From Ptiloglossa arizonensis (lineage: Eukaryota; Arthropoda; Insecta; Hymenoptera; Colletidae), in the NCBI RefSeq assembly GCF_051014685.1, contig NW_027478723.1, positions 576,946-640,945 on the forward strand: a stretch of 64,000 bases of DNA, written 5' to 3'. Below the pieces are notes generated by a model. It was not told where the DNA came from, made no database searches, and saw only the letters and a list, made by a program, of their open reading frames with translations. Below are positions 48,934-62,440 of this stretch, piece by piece. Position 1 is the first letter of the stretch, and each line of letters starts with the position of its first letter. A program made the position numbers and the translations under genes.

Positions 48934-51900
48934 TTTCGAGCATCAGAACTGCGAAAATTTTGAGTTTCTCAAGCGTTTCTTACCTCCAAACTGCCATATC
49001 TCGCGAAAGGATTGACCAATCCGCATAATTTCTGTTGCATCTGAAAGAAGAAACTCGCCCGATTACAACGGTAGGCGTACTTCTCCCCTAGGCCGTTGTA
49101 GTTATTCGTTTCGAGCATCAGAACTGCGAAAATTTTGAGTTTCTCAAGCGTTTCTTATCTCCAAACTGCCATATCTCGCGAACGGATTGAGCAATCCGCA
49201 AAATTTCTGTGCCATCTGAAAGTAGAAACTCGCCCGATTACAACGGTAGGTGTAGCTTTCCCCTAGGCCGTTCCAGTTATTCATTTCGAGCATCAGAACT
49301 GCGAAAATTTTGAGTTTCTCAAGCGTTTTTTACCTCCAAACTGCCATATCTCGCGAACGGATTGAGCAATCCGCAAAATTTCTGTTGCATCTGAAAGTAG
49401 AAACTCGCCCGATTACAACGGTATGCGCACTTTTCCCCTAGGCCGTTCTAGTTATTCGTTTCGAGCATCAGAACTGCGAAAATTTTGAGTTTCTCAAGCG
49501 TTTCTTACATCCAAACGGCCATATCTCGCGAACGGATTGACCAATCCGCAAAATTTCTGTTGCATCTGAAAGTAGAAACTCGCCCGATTACAACGGTATG
49601 CGCACTTTGCCCCTAGGCCGTTCTAGTTATTCGTGTCGCGCATCAGAACTGCGAAAATTTTGAGTTTCTCAAGCGTTTCATACATCCAAGCTGCCATATC
49701 TCGCGAACCGATTGACCAATCCGCAAAATTTCTGTTGCATCTGAAAGTAGAAACTCGCCCGATTACAACGGTATGCGCACTTTGCCCCTAGGCCGTTCTA
49801 GTTATTCGTGTCGCGCATCAGAACTGCGAAAATTTTGAGTTTCTCAAGCGTTTCTTACATCCAAACTGCCATATCTCGCGAAAGGATTGACCAATCCGCA
49901 TAATTTCTGTTGCATCTGAAAGTAGAAACTAGCCCGATTACAACGGTATGCGTACTTCTCCCCTAGGCCGTTCTAGTCATTCGTTTCGAGCATCAGAACT
50001 GCGAATATTTTGAGTTTCTCAAGCGTTTCTTACCTCCAAACTGCCATATCTCGCGAACGGATTCATCAATCCGCAAAATTTCTGTGCCATCAGAAAGTAG
50101 AAACTCGCCCGATTACAAACGGTAGGTGTAGTTTTCCCCTAGGCCGTTCCAGTTATTCGTTTCGAGCATCAGAACTGCGAAAATTTTGAGTTTCTCAAGC
50201 GTTTCTTACCTCCAAACTGCCATATCTCGCGAACGGATTGACCAATCCGCATAATTTCTGTTGCATCTGAAAGTAGAAACTCGCCCGATTAAAACGGTGG
50301 GTGTAGTTTTCCGCTAGGCCGTTCTAGTTATTCGTTTCGAGCATCAGAACTGTGAAAATTTTGAGTTTCGCAAGCGTTTCTTACCTCCAAGCTGCCATAT
50401 CTAGCGAACCGATTGACCAATCCGCAAAATTTCTGTTGCATCTGAAAGTAGAAACTCTCCCGATTACAACGGTAGGTGTAGTTTTCCCCTAGGCCGTTCC
50501 AGTTATTCATTTCGAGCATCAGAACTGCGAAAATTTGGAGGTTCTCAAGCGTTTCTTATATCCAAACGGCCATATCTCGCGAACGGATTGACCAATCCGC
50601 AAAATTTCTGTTGCATCTGAAAGTAGAAACTCGCCCGATTGCAACGGTATGCGCACTTTTCCCCTAGGCCGTTCTGGTTATTCGTTTCGAGCATCAGAAG
50701 TGCGAAAATTTTGAGGTTCTCAAGCGTTTCTTATCTCCAAACTGCCATATCTCGCGAACGGATTCATAAATCCGCAAAATTTCTGTGCCATCAGAAAGTA
50801 GAAACTCGCCCGATTACAAACGGTAGGTGTAGTTTTCCACTAGGCCGTTCCAGTTATTCGTTTCGAGCATCAGAACTGCGAAAATTTTGAGTTTCTCAAG
50901 CGTTTCTTACCTCCAAACTGCCATATCTCGCGAACGGATTGACCAATCCGCAAAATTTCTGTTGCATCTGAAAGTAGAAACTCGCCCGATTGCAACGGTA
51001 TGCGCACTTTTCCCCTAGGCCGTTCTGGTTATTCGTTTCGAGCATCAGAATTGCGAAAATTTTGAGGTTCTCAAGCGTTTCTTAAATCCAAACGGCCATA
51101 TCTCGCGAACGGATTGACCAATCCGCAAAATTTCTGTTGCATCTGAAAGTAGAAACTCGCCCGATTACAACGGTTTGCGCACTTTTCCCCTAGGCCGTTC
51201 TAGTTATTCGTTTCGAGCATCAGAACTGCGAAAATTTTGAGTTTCTCAAGCGTTTCTTACCTCCAAACTGCCATATCTCGCGAAAGGATTGACCAATCCG
51301 CATAATTTCTGTTGCATCTGAAAGTAGAAACTCGCCCGATTACAACGGTAGGCGTACTTCTCCCCTAGGCCGTTCTAGTTATTCGTTTCGAGCATCAGAA
51401 CTGCGAAAATTTTGAGTTTCTCAAGCGTTTCTTACCTCCAAGCTGCCATATCTCGCGAACCGATTGACCAATCCGCAAAATTTCTGTTGCATCTGAAAGT
51501 AGAAACTCTCCCGATTACAACGGTAGGTGTAGTTTTCCCCTAGGCCGTTCCAGTTATTCATTTCGAGCATCAGAACTGCGAAAATTTTGAGTTTCTCAAG
51601 CGTTCCTTACCTCCAAACTGCCATATCTCGCGAACGGATTGACCAATCCGCAAAATTTCTATAGCATCTGAAAGTAGAAACTCGCCCGATTACAACGGTA
51701 TGCGCACTTTTCCCCTAGGCCGTTCTAGTTACTCGTTTCGAGCATCAGAACTACGAAAATTTTGAGTTTCTCAAGCGTTTCTTATCTCCAAACTGCCATA
51801 TCTCGCGAACGGATTGTGCAATCCGCAAAATTTCTGTGCCATCTGAAAGTAGAAACTCGCCCGATTACAACGGTAGGTGTAGCTTTCCCCTAGGCCGTTC

Positions 51901-54900
51901 CAGTTATTCATTTCGAGCATCAGAACTGCGAAAATTTTGAGTTTCTCAAGCGTTTTTTACCTCCAAACTGCCATATCTCGCGAACGGATTGAGCAATCCG
52001 CAAAATTTCTGTTGCATCTGAAAGTAGAAACTCGCCCGATTACAACGGTATGCGCTCTTTTCCCCTAGGCCGTTCTAGTTATTCGTTTCGAGCATCAGAA
52101 CTGCGAAAATTTTGAGTTTCTCAAGCGTTTCTTACCTCCAAACGGCATATCACGCGAACGGATTGACCAATCCGCATAATTTCTGTTGCATCTGAAAGTA
52201 GAAACTCGCCCGATTACAACGGTATGCGCACTTTTCCCCTAGGCCGTTCTAGTTTTTCGTTTCGACCATCAGAACTGCGAAAATTTTGAGTTTCTCAAGC
52301 GTTTCTTACATCCAAACGGCATATCACGCGAACGGATTGACCAATCCGCATAATTTCTGTTGCATCTGAAAGTAGAAACTCGCCCGATTACAACGGTAGG
52401 CGTACTTCTGCCCTAGGCCGTTCTAGTCATTCGTTTCGAGCATCAGAACTGCGAAAATTTTGAGTTTCTCAAGCGTTTCTTACCTCCAAACTGCCATATC
52501 TCGCGAACGGATTGACCAATCCGCATAATTTCTGTTGCATCTGAAAGTAGAAACTCGCCCGATTACAACGATATGCGCACTTTTCCCCTAGGCCGTTCTA
52601 GTTATTCGTTTCGAGCATCAGAACTGCCAAAATTTTGAGTTTCTCAAGCGTTTCTTACTCCCAAACTGCCACATCTCGCGAACGGATTGACCAATCCGCA
52701 AAATTTCTGTTGCATCTGAAAGTAGAAACTCGCCCGATTACAACGGTACGCGCACTTTTCCCCTAGGCCGTTCTGGTTATTCGTTTCGAGCATCAGAAGT
52801 GCGAAAATTTTGAGGTTCTCAAGCGTTTCTTAAATCCAAACGGCCATATCTCGCGAACGGATTGACCAATCCGCAAAATTTCTGTTGCATCTGAAAGTAG
52901 AAACTCGCCCGATTACAACGGTTTGCGCACTTTTCCCCTAGGCCGTTCTAGTTATTCGTTTCGAGCATCAGAACTGCGAAAATTTTGAGTTTCTCAAGCG
53001 TTTCTTACCTCCAAACTGCCATATCTCGCGAAAGGATTGACCAATCCGCATAATTTCTGTTGCATCTGAAAGAAGAAACTCGCCCGATTACAACGGTAGG
53101 CGTACTTCTCCCCTAGGCCGTTCTAGTTATTCGTTTCGAGCATCAGAACTGCGAAAATTTTGAGTTTCTCAAGCGTTTCTTATCTCCAAACTGCCATATC
53201 TCGCGAACGGATTGAGCAATCCGCAAAATTTCTGTGCCATCTGAAAGTAGAAACTCGCCCGATTACAACGGTATGTGTAGCTTTCCCCTAGGCCGTTCCA
53301 GTTATTCATTTCGAGCATCAGAACTGCGAAAATTTTGAGTTTCTCAAGCGTTTTTTACTTCCAAACTGCCATATCTCGCGAACGGATTGAGCAACCCGCA
53401 AAATTTCTGTTGCATCTGAAAGTAGAAACTCGCCCGATTGCAACGGTATGCGCACTTTTCCCCTAGGCCGTTCTGGTTATTCATTTCGAGCATCAGAATT
53501 GCGAAAATTTTGAGTTTCTCAAGCGTTCCTTACCTCCAAACTGCCATATCTCGCGAACGGATTGACCAATCCGCAAAATTTCTATAGCATCTGAAAGTAG
53601 AAACTCGCCCGATTACAACGGTATGCGCACTTTTCCCCTAGGCCGTTCTAGTTACTCGTTTCGAGCATCAGAACTACGAAAATTTTGAGTTTCTCAAGCG
53701 TTTCTTATCTCCAAACTGCCATATCTCGCGAACGGATTGAGCAATCCGCAAAATTTCTGTGCCATCTGAAAGTAGAAACTCGCCCGATTACAACGGTAGG
53801 TGTAGCTTTCCCCTAGGCCGTTCCAGTTATTCATTTCGAGCATCAGAACTGCGAAAATTTTGAGTTTCTCAAGCGTTTTTTACCTCCAAACTGCCATATC
53901 TCGCGAACGGATTGAGCAATCCGCAAAATTTCTGTTGCATCTGAAAGTAGAAACTCGCCCGATTACAACGGTATGCGCACTTTTCCCCTAGGCCGTTCTA
54001 GTTACTCGTTTCGAGCATCAGAACTACGAAAATTTTGAGTTTCTCAAGCGTTTCTTATCTCCAAACTGCCATATCTCGCGAACGGATTGAGCAATCCGCA
54101 AAATTTCTGTGCCATCTGAAAGTAGAAACTCGCCCGATTACAACGGTAGGTGTAGCTTTCCCCTAGGCCGTTCCAGTTATTCATTTCGAGCATCAGAACT
54201 GCGAAAATTTTGAGTTTCTCAAGCGTTTCTTACATCCAAACGGCATATCACGCGAACGGATTGACCAATCCGCATAATTTCTGTTGCATCTGAAAGTAGA
54301 AACTCGCCCGATTACAACGGTAGGCGTACTTCTGCCCTAGGCCGTTCTAGTCATTCGTTTCGAGCATCAGAACTGCGAAAATTTTGAGGTTCTCAAGCGT
54401 TTTTTACTTCCAAACTGCCATATCTCGCGAACGGATTGAGCAACCCGCAAAATTTCTGTTGCATCTGAAAGTAGAAACTCGCCCGATTACAACGGTATGC
54501 GCACTTTTCCCCTAGGCCGTTCTAGTTTTTCGTTTCGAGCATCAGAACTACGAAAATTTTGAGTTTCTCAAGCGTTTCTTATCTCCAAACTGCCATATCT
54601 CGCGAACGGATTGAGCAATCCGCAAAATTTCTGTGCCATCTGAAAGTAGAAACTCGCCCGATTACAACGGTAGGTGTAGCTTTCCCCTAGGCCGTTCCAG
54701 TTATTCATTTCGAGCATCAGAACTGCGAAAATTTTGAGTTTCTCAAGCGTTTTTTACTTCCAAACTGCCATATCTCGCGAACGGATTGAGCAACCCGCAA
54801 AATTTCTGTTGCATCTGAAAGTAGAAACTCGCCCGATTGCAACGGTATGCGCACTTTTCCCCTAGGCCGTTCTGGTTATTCATTTCGAGCATCAGAATTG

Positions 54901-57900
54901 CGAAAATTTTGAGTTTCTCAAGCGTTCCTTACCTCCAAACTGCCATATCTCGCGAACGGATTGACCAATCCGCAAAATTTCTATAGCATCTGAAAGTAGA
55001 AACTCGCCCGATTATAACGGTATGCGCACTTTTCCCCTAGGCCGTTCTAGTTACTCGTTTCGAGCATCAGAACTACGAAAATTTTGAGTTTCTCAAGCGT
55101 TTCTTATCTCCAAACTGCCATATCTCGCGAACGGATTGAGCAATCCGCAAAATTTCTGTGCCATCTGAAAGTAGAAACTCGCCCGATTACAACGGTAGGT
55201 GTAGCTTTCCCCTAGGCCGTTCCAGTTATTCATTTCGAGCATCAGAACTGCGAAAATTTTGAGTTTCTCAAGCGTTTTTTACCTCCAAACTGCCATATCT
55301 CGCGAACGGATTGAGCAATCCGCAAAATTTCTGTTGCATCTGAAAGTAGAAACTCGCCCGATTACAACGGTATGCGCACTTTTCCCCTAGGCCGTTCTAG
55401 TTACTCGTTTCGAGCATCAGAACTACGAAAATTTTGAGTTTCTCAAGCGTTTCTTATCTCCAAACTGCCATATCTCGCGAACGGATTGAGCAATCCGCAA
55501 AATTTCTGTGCCATCTGAAAGTAGAAACTCGCCCGATTACAACGGTAGGTGTAGCTTTCCCCTAGGCCGTTCCAGTTATTCATTTCGAGCATCAGAACTG
55601 CGAAAATTTTGAGTTTCTCAAGCGTTTTTTACCTCCAAACTGCCATATCTCGCGAACGGATTGAGCAATCCGCAAAATTTCTGTTGCATCTGAAAGTAGA
55701 AACTCGCCCGATTACAACGGTATGCGCTCTTTTCCCCTAGGCCGTTCTAGTTATTCGTTTCGAGCATCAGAACTGCGAAAATTTTGAGTTTCTCAAGCGT
55801 TTCTTACATCCAAACGGCCATATCACGCGAACGGATAGACCAATCCGCATAATTTCTGTTGCATCTGAAAGTAGAAACTCGCCCGATTACAACGGTATGC
55901 GCACTTTTCCCCTAGGCCGTTCTAGTTTTTCGTTTCGACCATCAGAACTGCGAAAATTTTGAGTTTCTCAAGCGTTTCTTACATCCAAACGGCATATCAC
56001 GCGAACGGATTGACCAATCCGCATAATTTCTGTTGCATCTGAAAGTAGAAACTCGCCCGATTACAACGGTAGGCGTACTTCTGCCCTAGGACGTTCTAGT
56101 CATTCGTTTCGAGCATCAGAACTGCGAAAATTTTGAGGTTCTCAAGCGTTTCTTAAATCCAAACGGCCATATCTCGCGAACGGATTGACCAATCCGCAAA
56201 ATTTCTGTTGCATCTGAAAGTAGAAACTCGCCCGATTACAACGGTTTGCGCACTTTTCCCCTAGGCCGTTCTAGTTATTCGTTTCGAGCATCAGAACTGC
56301 GAAAATTTTGAGTTTCTCAAGCGTTTCTTACCTCCAAACTGCCATATCTCGCGAAAGGATTGACCAATCCGCATAATTTCTGTTGCATCTGAAAGAAGAA
56401 ACTCGCCCGATTACAACGGTAGGCGTACTTCTCCCCTAGGCCGTTCTAGTTATTCGTTTCGAGCATCAGAACTGCGAAAATTTTGAGTTTCTCAAGCGTT
56501 TCTTATCTCCAAACTGCCATATCTCGCGAACGGATTGAGCAATCCGCAAAATTTCTGTGCCATCTGAAAGTAGAAACTCGCCCGATTACAACGGTATGTG
56601 TAGCTTTCCCCTAGGCCGTTCCAGTTATTCATTTCGAGCATCAGAACTGCGAAAATTTTGAGTTTCTCAAGCGTTTTTTACCTCCAAACTGCCATATCTC
56701 GCGAACGGATTGAGCAACCCGCAAAATTTCTGTTGCATCTGAAAGTAGAAACTCGCCCGATTGCAACGGTATGCGCACTTTTCCCCTAGGCCGTTCTGGT
56801 TATTCATTTCGAGCATCAGAATTGCGAAAATTTTGAGTTTCTCAAGCGTTCCTTACCTCCAAACTGCCATATCTCGCGAACGGATTGACCAATCCGCAAA
56901 ATTTCTATAGCATCTGAAAGTAGAAACTCGCCCGATTACAACGGTATGCGCACTTTTCCCCTAGGCCGTTCTAGTTACTCGTTTCGAGCATCAGAACTAC
57001 GAAAATTTTGAGTTTCTCAAGCGTTTCTTATCTCCAAACTGCCATATCTCGCGAACGGATTGAGCAATCCGCAAAATTTCTGTGCCATCTGAAAGTAGAA
57101 ACTCGCCCGATTACAACGGTAGGTGTAGCTTTCCCCTAGGCCGTTCCAGTTATTCATTTCGAGCATCAGAACTGCGAAAATTTTGAGTTTCTCAAGCGTT
57201 TTTTACCTCCAAACTGCCATATCTCGCGAACGGATTGAGCAATCCGCAAAATTTCTGTTGCATCTGAAAGTAGAAACTCGCCCGATTACAACGGTATGCG
57301 CACTTTTCCCCTAGGCCGTTCTAGTTATTCGTTTCGAGCATCAGAACTGCGAAAATTTTGAGTTTCTCAAGCGTTTCTTACATCCAAACGGCCATATCAC
57401 GCGGACGGATAGACCAATCCGCATAATTTCTGTTGCATCTGAAAGTAGAAACTCGCCCGATTACAACGGTATGCGCACTTTTCCCCTAGGCCGTTCTAGT
57501 TTTTCGTTTCGACCATCAGAACTGCGAAAATTTTGAGTTTCTCAAGCGTTTCTTACATCCAAACGGCATATCACGCGAACGGATTGACCAATCCGCATAA
57601 TTTCTGTTGCATCTGAAAGTAGAAACTCGCCCGATTACAACGGTAGGCGTACTTCTCCCCTAGGCCGTTCTAGTCATTCGTTTCGAGCATCAGAACTGCG
57701 AAAATTTTGAGTTTCTCAAGCGTTTCTTACCTCCAAACTGCCATATCTCGCGAACGGATTGACCAATCCGCATAATTTCTGTTGCATCTGAAAGTAGAAA
57801 CTCGCCCGATTACAACGATATGCGCACTTTTCCCCTAGGCCGTTCTAGTTATTCGTTTCGAGCATCAGAACTGCCAAAATTTTGAGTTTCTCAAGCGTTT

Positions 57901-58205
57901 CTTACTCCCAAACTTCCACATCTCGCGAACGGATTGACCAATCCGCAAAATTTCTGTTGCATCTGAAAGTAGAAACTCGCCCGATTACAACGGTATGCGC
58001 ACTTTTCCCCTAGGCCGTTCTGGTTATTCGTTTCGAGCATCAGAAGTGCGAAAATTTTGAGGTTCTCAAGCGTTTCTTAAATCCAAACGGCCATATCTCG
58101 CGAACGGATTGACCAATCCGCAAAATTTCTGTTGCATCTGAAAGTAGAAACTCGCCCGATTACAACGGTTTGCGCACTTTTCCCCTAGGCCGTTCTAGTT
58201 ATTCG
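48934..58205 (+). repeat. HOR unit, copy 2 (53 monomers, 9,272 bp)
   Basis: It begins directly after copy 1 and matches it at +9,973 until about 52,100. There a hybrid monomer (CTTACCTCC joined to AACGGCATATCACG) replaces the GGATAGACC monomer. It lacks one 19-monomer half but has about 15 other monomers at roughly 55.6-58.2 kb, drawn from the same subtypes. The minus-strand 63-codon frames at 40355 and 50328 are by-products. Confidence 0.82.
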
Positions 58206-60220
58206 TTTCGAGCATCAGAACTGCGAAAATTTTGAGTTTCTCAAGCGTTTCTTACCTCCAAACTGCCATATCTCGCGAAAGGATTGACCAATCCGCATAA
58301 TTTCTGTTGCATCTGAAAGAAGAAACTCGCCCGATTACAACGGTAGGCGTACTTCTCCCCTAGGCCGTTCTAGTTATTCGTTTCGAGCATCAGAACTGCG
58401 AAAATTTTGAGTTTCTCAAGCGTTTCTTATCTCCAAACTGCCATATCTCGCGAACGGGTTGAGCAATCCGTAAAATTTCTGTGCCATCTGAAAGTAGAAA
58501 CTCGCCCGATTACAACGGTAGGTGTAGCTTTCCCCTAGGCCGTTCCAGTTATTCATTTCGAGCATCAGAACTGCGAAAATTTTGAGTTTCTCAAGCGTTT
58601 TTTACTTCCAAACTGCCATATCTCGCGAACGGATTGAGCAATCCGCAAAATTTCTGTTGCATCTGAAAGTAGAAACTCGCCCGATTACAACGGTATGCGC
58701 ACTTTTCCCCTAGGCCGTTCTAGTTATTCGTTTCGATCATCAGAACTGCGAAAATTTTGAGTTTCTCAAGCGTTTCTTACATCCAAACGGCCATATCTCG
58801 CGAACGGATTGACCAATCCGCAAAATTTCTGTTGCATCTGAAAGTAGAAACTCGCCCGATTACAACGGTATGCGCACTTTGCCCCTAGGCCGTTCTAGTT
58901 ATTCGTGTCGCGCATCAGAACTGCGAAAATTTTGAGTTTCTCAAGCGTTTCATACATCCAAGCTGCCATATCTCGCGAACCGATTGACCAATCCGCAAAA
59001 TTTCTGTTGCATCTGAAAGTAGAAACTCGCCCGATTACAACGGTATGCGCACTTTGCCCCTAGGCCGTTCTAGTTATTCGTGTCGCGCATCAGAACTGCG
59101 AAAATTTTGAGTTTCTCAAGCGTTTCTTACATCCAAAATGCCATATCTCGCGAAAGGATTGACCAATCCGCATAATTTCTGTTGCATCTGAAAGTAGAAA
59201 CTAGCCCGATTACAACGGTATGCGTACTTCTCCCCTAGGCCGTTCTAGTCATTCGTTTCGAGCATCAGAACTGCGAATATTTTGAGTTTCTCAAGCGTTT
59301 CTTACCTCCAAACTGCCATATCTCGCGAACGGATTCATCAATCCGCAAAATTTCTGTGCCATCAGAAAGTAGAAACTCGCCCGATTACAAACGGTAGGTG
59401 TAGTTTTCCCCTAGGCCGTTCCAGTTATTCGTTTCGAGCATCAGAACTGCGAAAATTTTGAGTTTCTCAAGCGTTTCTTACCTCCAAACTGCCATATCTC
59501 GCGAACGGATTGACCAATCCGCATAATTTCTGTTGCATCTGAAAGTAGAAACTCGCCCGATTACAACGGTGGGTGTAGTTTTCCGCTAGGCCGTTCTAGT
59601 TATTCGTTTCGAGCATCAGAACTGCGAAAATTTTGAGTTTCGCAAGCGTTTCTTACCTCCAAGCTGCCATATCTCGCGAACCGATTGACCAATCCGCAAA
59701 ATTTCTGTTGCATCTGAAAGTAGAAACTCTCCCGATTACAACGGTAGGTGTAGTTTTCCCCTAGGCCGTTCCAGTTATTCATTTCGAGCATCAGAACTGC
59801 GAAAATTTGGAGGTTCTCAAGCGTTTCTTAAATCCAAACGGCCATATCTCGCGAACGGATTGACCAATCCGCAAAATTTCTGTTGCATCTGAAAGTAGAA
59901 ACTCGCCCGATTGCAACGGTATGCGCACTTTTCCCCTAGGCCGTTCTGGTTATTCGTTTCGAGCATCAGAAGTGCGAAAATTTTGAGGTTCTCAAGCGTT
60001 TCTTATCTCCAAACTGCCATATCTCGCGAACGGATTCATAAATCCGCAAAATTTCTGTGCCATCAGAAAGTAGAAACTCGCCCGATTACAAACGGTAGGT
60101 GTAGTTTTCCACTAGGCCGTTCCAGTTATTCGTTTCGAGCATCAGAACTGCGAAAATTTTGAGTTTCTCAAGCGTTTCTTACCTCCAAACTGCCATATCT
60201 CGCGAACGGATTGACCAATC
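58206..60220 (+). repeat. HOR unit, partial copy 3
   Basis: CGTTTCATACATCC at 58945 lies 9,271 bp after 49,674, and the match continues to about 60,220, where CATAATTT replaces CAAAATTT and the sequence switches to a 28-kb-like monomer order. The copy differs from copies 1 and 2 at several bases (GATTACAACGGTGGG against GATTAAAACGGTGGG; ACTGCG against ACTGTG), so it is the more distant sister. Confidence 0.8.
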
Positions 60221-62440
60221 CGCATAATTTCTGTTGCATCTGAAAGTAGAAACTCGCCCGATTACAACGGTATGCGCACTTTTCCCCTAGGCCGTTCTAG
60301 TTATTCGTTTCGAGCATCAGAAATGCGAAAATTTTGAGTTTCTCAAGCGTTCCTTATCTCCAAACTGCCATATCTCGCGAACGGGTTTAGCAATCCGCAA
60401 AATTTCTGTGCCATCTGAAAGTAGAAACTCGCCCGATTACAACGGTAGGTGTAGCTTTCCCCTAGGCCGTTCCAGTTATTCATTTCGAGCATCAGAACTG
60501 CGAAAATTTTGAGTTTCTCAAGCGTTTCTTACCTCCAAACTGCCATATCTCGCGAACGGATTCATCAATCCGCAAAATTTCTGTGCCATCAGAAAGTAGA
60601 AACTCGCCCGATTACAACGGTATGCGCACTTTTCCTCCAGGCCTTTCTAGTTATTCGTGTCGAGCATCAGAACTGCGAAAATTTTGAGTTTCTCAAGCGT
60701 TCCTTACCTCCAAACTGCCATATCTCGCGAACGGATTGACCAATCCGCAAAATTTCTGTTGCATCTGAAAGTAGAAACTCGCCCGATTACAACGGTATGC
60801 GTACTTTTCCCCTAGGCCGTTCTAGTTACTCGTTTCGAGCATCAGAACTGCGAAAATTTTGAGTTTCTCAAGCGTTTCTTATCTCCAAACTGCCATATCT
60901 CGCGAACGGATTCATCAATCGGCAAAAGTTCTGTGCCATCTGAAAGTAGAAACTCGCCCGATTACAAACGGTAGGTGTAGTTTTCCCCTAGGCCGCTCCA
61001 GTTATTCGTTTCGAGCATCAGAACTGCGAAAATTTTGAGTTTCTCAAGCGTTTCTTACCTCCAAACTGCCATATCTCGCGAACGGATTGACCAATCCGCA
61101 AAATTTCTGTTGCATCTGAAAGTAGAAACTCGCCCGATTGCAACGCTATGCGTACTTTTCCCCTAGGCCGTTCTAGTTACTCGTTTCGAGCATCAAAACT
61201 GCGAAAATTTTGAGTTTCTCAAGCGTTTCTTACCTCCAAACTGCCATATCTCGCGAACGGATTTAGCAATCCGCAAAATTTCTGTGCCATCTGAAAGTAG
61301 AAACTCGCCCGATTACAACGGTAGGTGTAGTTTTCCCCTAGGCCGTTCCAGTTATTCATTTCGAGCATCAGAACTGCGAAAATTTTGAGTTTCTCAAGCG
61401 TTTCTTACCTCCAAACTGCCATATCTCGCGAACGGATTCATCAATCGGCAAAAGTTCTGTGCCATCTGAAAGTAGAAACTCGCCCGATTACAAACGGTAG
61501 GTGTAGTTGTCCCCTAGGCCGTTCCAGTTATTCGTTTCGAGCATCAGAACTGCGAAAATTTTGAGTTTCTCAAGCGTTTCTTACTCCCAAACTGCCACAT
61601 CTCGCGAACGGATCCACCAATCCGCAAAATTTCTGTTGCATCTGAAAGTAGAAACTAGCCCGATTACAACGGTATGCGTACTTCTCCCCTTGGCCGTTCT
61701 AGTCATTCGTTTCGAGCATCAGAACTGCGAAAATTTTGAGTTTCTCAAGCGTTTCTTACCTCCAAACTGCCATATCTCGCGAACGGATTCATCAATCCGC
61801 AAAATTTCTGTGCCATCAGAAAGTAGAAACTCGCCCGATTACAAACGGTAGGTGTAGTTTTCCCCTAGGCCGTTCCAGTTATTCGTTTCGAGCATCAGAA
61901 CTGCGAAAATTTTGAGTTTCTCAAGCGTTTCTTACCTCCACACAGCCATATCTCGCGAACGGATTGACCAATCCGCAAAATTTCTGTTGCATCTGAAAGT
62001 AGAAACTCGCCCGATTACAACGGTATGCGCACTTTTCCTCCAGCCGTTCTAGTTATTCGTGTCGAGCATCAGAACTGCGAAAATTTTGAGTTTCTCAAGC
62101 GTTCCTTACCTCCAAACTGCCATATCTCGCGAACGGATTGACCAATCCGCAAAATTTCTGTTGCATCTGAAAGTAGAAACTCGCCCGATTACAACGGTAT
62201 GCGTACTTTTCCCCTAGGCCGTTCTAGTTACTCGTTTCGAGCATCAGAACTGCGAAAATTTTGAGTTTCTCAAGCGTTTCTTATCTCCAAACTGCCATAT
62301 CTCGCGAACGGATTCATCAATCGGCAAAAGTTCTGTGCCATCTGAAAGTAGAAACTCGCCCGATTACAACGGTAGGTGTAGTTTTCCCCTAGGCCGTTCC
62401 AGTTATTCATTTCGAGCATCAGAACTGCGAAAATTTTGTG
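60221..62440 (+). repeat. Mixed, more divergent monomers
   Basis: About thirteen monomers combining left-half and right-half subtypes. Private variants include TCGGCAAAAG (near 60918, 61446, 62322), CCTCCAG in place of CCCCTAGG (60635, 62038), GGATCCACC at 61611, GTAGTTGTCC at 61505 and CACACAGCC at 61939. This stretch has the densest set of rare substitutions in the right half. No gene is seen. Confidence 0.72.

Noticed and set aside
61507..61851. 114-codon open frame and other short frames at 14487, 31264, 38188, 60509 and 62335
   Set aside because: Chance open stretches in monomers where local substitutions remove stops; no support for translation.
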